From assembly GCA_964610155.1 (NCBI GenBank), contig CAZSUY010000009.1:41866-105865 (forward strand): 64,000 nt of DNA, in the 5' to 3' direction. Positions 61,048-64,000 of the stretch are shown here, one piece after another. Below the pieces are notes generated by a model. That model saw only the letters and a program-made list of their open reading frames with translations, was not told the origin of the DNA and made no database searches. The DNA comes from JAFGBM01 sp964610155. Lineage in GTDB: Bacteria > Actinomycetota > Actinomycetes > Actinomycetales > Demequinaceae. The position numbers and the translations under genes are program-made. Each line of letters begins with the position of its first letter. Position 1 is the first letter of the stretch.

Positions 61048-62169
61048 ATGATGGCGCGCATGGAGTCGAGACGTTTCATGACTACGTCGTTCGTCATTGC
61101 CCTTCTTGGGGCCACCCTCGTCGGGTGCGGATGGCGACTCGAGACCCCCGACCCCGGCCCACCCTCCCCCGACGCCAACGAGCAGGCCCGCGACGCCGCC
61201 GCCATCGCCGAAGCCGCCTTCATCGAGTCCCTTGAGTATGCCGATCCCATCGGTCCCGGAGGCGAATGGCTGATCGAGTACGAGACCCGCGCGGCCCCGG
61301 CCCACCTCGAGGCGCTCGGCGGAGTATATGATCCCTTCCCGGAGGTGTCCCCTACTCCCTCAGTCTCCCCCACCGCCTCCCCCACCGTCGCGCCCTTCGG
61401 CCCATTCTCCTTTTCCCGTTTTGCCGGGTTAGCCAGGAATGCCGCCCTCGAGGGGGCGCTGACGGTCGAGGATCCTGACCTCGCGCTTCTCTTGGCCTCG
61501 ATCGGCCTGTCCCACGCGGCGGCCCTTCGCCTCCAATCGGAGGAGGATATCCTGTTCCTCCAATCAAAGGGGGACCCAACCGTTGCCGATGACGCGATGC
61601 CGGTGAGCGACGCGATCTCACCGAGCGCGGACCGCCCCCTTCCGCTGTCCTCCACCCCCGTCCTCGCCTCCTTCGGCCCCGCCCTCCTTGTTCCGGAGGA
61701 GACCGCCCTGCCGGAGGAGACCCTGGAGGAACTCATCGTCCTCCACGACGACGCGGCCTATGTGTCGGAGGTCGTCGCGGCGCGCGCGGAAGGGTCGCTG
61801 CGGGGTGTCGCCTACCAGCGCTCGCTGCTTCACCAGGCTCGGGCGGAGGCGCTCGCAGCCCTGGCGGAGGCCGACCCGAGGGGGCCGTCGTATGTAACCG
61901 ATCGCGCGCGGCTTGCCTCGAACGAGACCATGATGGCGCTTCTGTCCGAGGTGGAGGGAAACCTCGCAGATGCCTACATCGCGGCCTTCGCCGATGTGAT
62001 CGCGAGCGACGCGGATACCCCATCTGAGAGGACGTGGCTCCTCAGCGGCGCGTACGACGCCCTCGTCGCCTCGATCCTGCTGTCCACCGGTCCGGGGGAA
62101 CTGTCGACTTTCCCCGGCGTCACGGTGTCTGAGGAAACGGAACCCAGCGCCGCCCCAACTGGCGGCTAG
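61048..62169 (+). CDS. Putative lipoprotein with ferritin-like (DUF4439-like) C-terminal region
   Basis: This 373-residue protein has a lipoprotein signal ending LLGATLVGC (lipid-modified Cys27), a Pro/Ser/Thr-rich segment (about 100-125), and a helical C-terminal half (about 235-360) with repeated acidic and alanine-rich helices. Size, location between proS and nusA, and helical tail suggest a DUF4439-like ferritin-fold lipoprotein, but metal ligands were not identified. GGAGGAGGG about ten bases upstream supports the start at 61048. It converges on proS with a four-base overlap. Confidence 0.72.
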   Translation: MMARMESRRFMTTSFVIALLGATLVGCGWRLETPDPGPPSPDANEQARDAAAIAEAAFIESLEYADPIGPGGEWLIEYETRAAPAHLEALGGVYDPFPEVSPTPSVSPTASPTVAPFGPFSFSRFAGLARNAALEGALTVEDPDLALLLASIGLSHAAALRLQSEEDILFLQSKGDPTVADDAMPVSDAISPSADRPLPLSSTPVLASFGPALLVPEETALPEETLEELIVLHDDAAYVSEVVAARAEGSLRGVAYQRSLLHQARAEALAALAEADPRGPSYVTDRARLASNETMMALLSEVEGNLADAYIAAFADVIASDADTPSERTWLLSGAYDALVASILLSTGPGELSTFPGVTVSEETEPSAAPTGG

Positions 62170-63941
62170 GCCCCGAGCGCGGCCTTCACCAATTCCGCGA
62201 CCCGTGCCGGAGCGTCGGCGATCGCAACGTTCTCAACGTCACCCGTTCGCCGCGTCTTGACCTCGATGAGCCCGTCCGCGAGACCCCGGCCTACCACAAC
62301 GATGAACGGTGCCCCGAGCAACTCGGCGTCGGCGAACTTGACCCCCGGCGAGGCCGCCCTGCGGTCGTCGTAACACACCTCGACACCGAGAGCGGTGAGA
62401 GCCTCGGCCACGCCCTCCGCCGCGACAAAGACCGCGTCGTCCTTCCCGGTCGCCACCACCTGGACGTGATATGGCGCCACCTGCGCCGGCCACACGAGCC
62501 CGTGCTCGTCATGATTGAGCTCGGCGAGGACGGCGAGGACGCGGGTGACCCCTAGTCCGTAGCTCCCCATGACGACCGTGCGCTGCTTCCCGTCGGCGTC
62601 GAGGACGTTGAGCCCCAGGGCCTCCGAGTACTTGGTGCCGAGCTGGAAGATGTGGCCGATTTCGACGCCACGGGCGAGTTCGAGCGGCCCCGAGCCGTCC
62701 GGGGCGGGGTCTCCTGCCCTCACCTCGGCGATGTCGATGGTGCCGTCGGCCGTGAAGTCCCGGCCCGCGACGATGTCGAAGACGTGTTTGCCCTGGGCGT
62801 TCGCTCCGGTGATCCAGCGGGTACCCTCCGCGACCCGGGGGTCGGTCAAGTAGCGGACTCCGGCCTTGTTGAACACGCGCTCTTCACCCACACCAGGCCC
62901 GATATAGCCCGGTACCAGGGCTTTTACCTTGGTGAGGTCGGCCTCGGTGGCCGGCTCGATGACCGCGGGCGAAAGGGCAGCCTCGGCACGGCGGAGGTCC
63001 ACGTCGCGGTCGCCGGGCACGCCGACGATGAGGAGTTCGCGCTTGCCTCCGGGGGGTGTCACCGTGAGGACGACGTTTTTGAGGGTGTCGGCGGCGGTCC
63101 AGGGGCGATCGGGGCGGGGATAGCGCTCGTTGGCGAGGTCTACGAGGGAGTCGATCGTCGGGGTGTTCGGGGTGTCCTCGACGTGAGGAGCGGGCGCGTC
63201 GTCGAAGGGGACGGGCGGTGGGATAGGGGTCGTGACGGCCTCGACGTTCGCGGCGTAGCCTCCGGCCGAGCGCACGTAGGTGTCCTCGCCGACCTCCACC
63301 GGGCACAGAAACTCCTCCGAGCGCGAACCCCCCATCGCCCCCGAGTGGGCGGAGACAATGACGTAGTCGAGCCCGAGGCGGTCGAAGAGCCGCTGATAGG
63401 CGTCCCGTTGGGCCTGATAAGAGGCCTCGAGCCCCTCGTGGTCCAGGTCGAAGGAGTAGGCGTCCTTCATGATGAACTCTCGGCCGCGGATGAGTCCGGC
63501 GCGGGGCCGCGCCTCGTCGCGATACTTGGTTTGGATCTGGTAGAGCGTGATCGGCAGGTCCTTGTAGGACGAATAGAGATCCTTCACGAGCAGGGTGAAG
63601 GCCTCCTCGTGGGTGGGGGCGAGCAGGTAGTCGGCGTCCTTGCGGTCCTTGAGGCGGAAGAGGTTGGGGCCATAATCGGTCCAACGTCCCGTGGCCTCAT
63701 ACGGCTCGCGCGGTTGGAGGGCCGGAAAGTGGACCTCCTGGCAGCCAGCGGCGTCCATTTCCTCCCGGACCACGGCCTCGACCTTCGCGAGCACCTTGAG
63801 CCCGAGTGGGAGCCACGAGTAAACGCCCGGAGATGAGCGGCGGATGTATCCGGCGCGAACGAGGAGCCTGTGGCTTGGGACCTCCGCATCGGCGGGGTCC
63901 TCCCTTAGGGTCCGGAGGAAGAGGGTCGACATGCGCAGCAT
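62166..63941 (-). CDS. proS: Prolyl-tRNA synthetase
   Basis: ProRS charges tRNA-Pro. The 591-residue bacterial-type enzyme has class II motif 2 (KYRDEARPRAGLIRGREF), an inserted editing domain (about 220-400), motif 3 (GLGVTRVLAVLAEL) and an anticodon-binding domain at the C-terminus. The start is the ATG at 63941, preceded by TACGCT-N6 and no ribosome site; an ATG at 63932 is an alternative. The lipoprotein gene converges on its 3' end. Confidence 0.95.
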   Translation of the reverse strand: MLRMSTLFLRTLREDPADAEVPSHRLLVRAGYIRRSSPGVYSWLPLGLKVLAKVEAVVREEMDAAGCQEVHFPALQPREPYEATGRWTDYGPNLFRLKDRKDADYLLAPTHEEAFTLLVKDLYSSYKDLPITLYQIQTKYRDEARPRAGLIRGREFIMKDAYSFDLDHEGLEASYQAQRDAYQRLFDRLGLDYVIVSAHSGAMGGSRSEEFLCPVEVGEDTYVRSAGGYAANVEAVTTPIPPPVPFDDAPAPHVEDTPNTPTIDSLVDLANERYPRPDRPWTAADTLKNVVLTVTPPGGKRELLIVGVPGDRDVDLRRAEAALSPAVIEPATEADLTKVKALVPGYIGPGVGEERVFNKAGVRYLTDPRVAEGTRWITGANAQGKHVFDIVAGRDFTADGTIDIAEVRAGDPAPDGSGPLELARGVEIGHIFQLGTKYSEALGLNVLDADGKQRTVVMGSYGLGVTRVLAVLAELNHDEHGLVWPAQVAPYHVQVVATGKDDAVFVAAEGVAEALTALGVEVCYDDRRAASPGVKFADAELLGAPFIVVVGRGLADGLIEVKTRRTGDVENVAIADAPARVAELVKAALGA

Positions 63942-63947
63942 GCGCCC

Positions 63948-63953
63948 AGCGTA
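63948..63953 (-). promoter_or_regulatory. proS: Leaderless-type -10 (TACGCT) of proS
   Basis: On the minus strand TACGCT is followed by exactly six bases and then the proS ATG. The remaining bases to 64000 contain no visible gene. Confidence 0.55.
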
Positions 63954-64000
63954 GTGCGAGTGGTGCCGACGCCCTGCTAGGCCTCGCGGGTGAGTATCGC

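Noticed and set aside
1..64000. CRISPR array, prophage or insertion sequence
   Set aside because: No regularly spaced repeats, transposase, integrase or phage structural genes were seen on reading both strands.

Overview
The window is a dense, GC-rich (roughly 60-65%, judged by eye) bacterial chromosome segment whose families and gene order point to an Actinomycetota (high-GC Gram-positive) genome. Supporting families are ClgR, DUF3046, DUF3040, a PAC2-family protein, a HelD-type RNA polymerase recycling factor, ThyX, RNase J plus RNase Y, and LexA divergent from a LysM protein with NrdR. SOS boxes are of the TCGAAC-N4-GTTCGA type. From recalled knowledge, the order from lexA to proS follows the Mycobacterium tuberculosis order (nrdR/lexA, hflX, dapF, miaA, miaB, recX, recA, DUF3046, clgR, pgsA, ftsK, rnj, dapA, thyX, dapB, M16 peptidase, pnp, rpsO, ribF, truB, rbfA, infB, ylxR, nusA, proS) with most intervening genes removed. 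I cannot name the genus.

Layout. 1-7.6 kb: minus-strand division and cell wall (dcw) cluster mraZ-rsmH-ftsL-ftsI-murE-murF-mraY, mraY cut by the window edge, with a five-unit repeat typical of an MraZ operator upstream. 7.8-12.4 kb: a plus-strand MoxR ATPase / DUF58 / transglutaminase operon. 12.3-18.5 kb: DUF3040, cold-shock protein, PAC2 protein, HelD, a membrane-anchored metzincin and SerA. 18.5-22.3 kb: an SOS module (nrdR, a YneA/ChiZ-like LysM protein, lexA, dinG-like helicase). 22.3-32.7 kb: hflX, a methyltransferase, dapF, miaA, miaB, rny, recX, recA, DUF3046, clgR, pncC, pgsA. 32.7-45.6 kb: a CapA-like protein, a PAS-GGDEF-EAL protein, ftsK, rnj, dapA, thyX, dapB, an M16 peptidase and two small membrane proteins. 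45.7-51.4 kb: a three-gene islet (PEPCK/HPr-kinase-like protein, P2-type cation ATPase, and a squalene-cyclase-like gene broken by an in-frame TAG) inserted between two genes that are otherwise near neighbours. 51.5-64 kb: pnp, rpsO, ribF, truB, rbfA, infB, ylxR, nusA, a lipoprotein, proS; rimP is missing from its usual place before nusA.

The genes serve peptidoglycan precursor synthesis (murE, murF, mraY fed by dapA, dapB, dapF), division (ftsL, ftsI, ftsK, SOS LysM protein), DNA damage response (lexA, recA, recX, dinG) and RNA and translation metabolism (rny, rnj, pnp, infB, rbfA, truB, miaA, miaB, nusA, proS). No rRNA, tRNA, IS element, prophage or CRISPR array was seen. There is no gene-free stretch over 300 bases; the largest gaps are about 200-240 bases and hold regulatory sites.

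The most interesting patterns are a recurring TANNNT-N6-start signature (eight genes) implying leaderless transcription, the SOS control of the LysM protein, the islet with the interrupted gene, and the absent rimP. I found no clearly new multi-gene system; the islet is the best candidate for something undescribed.
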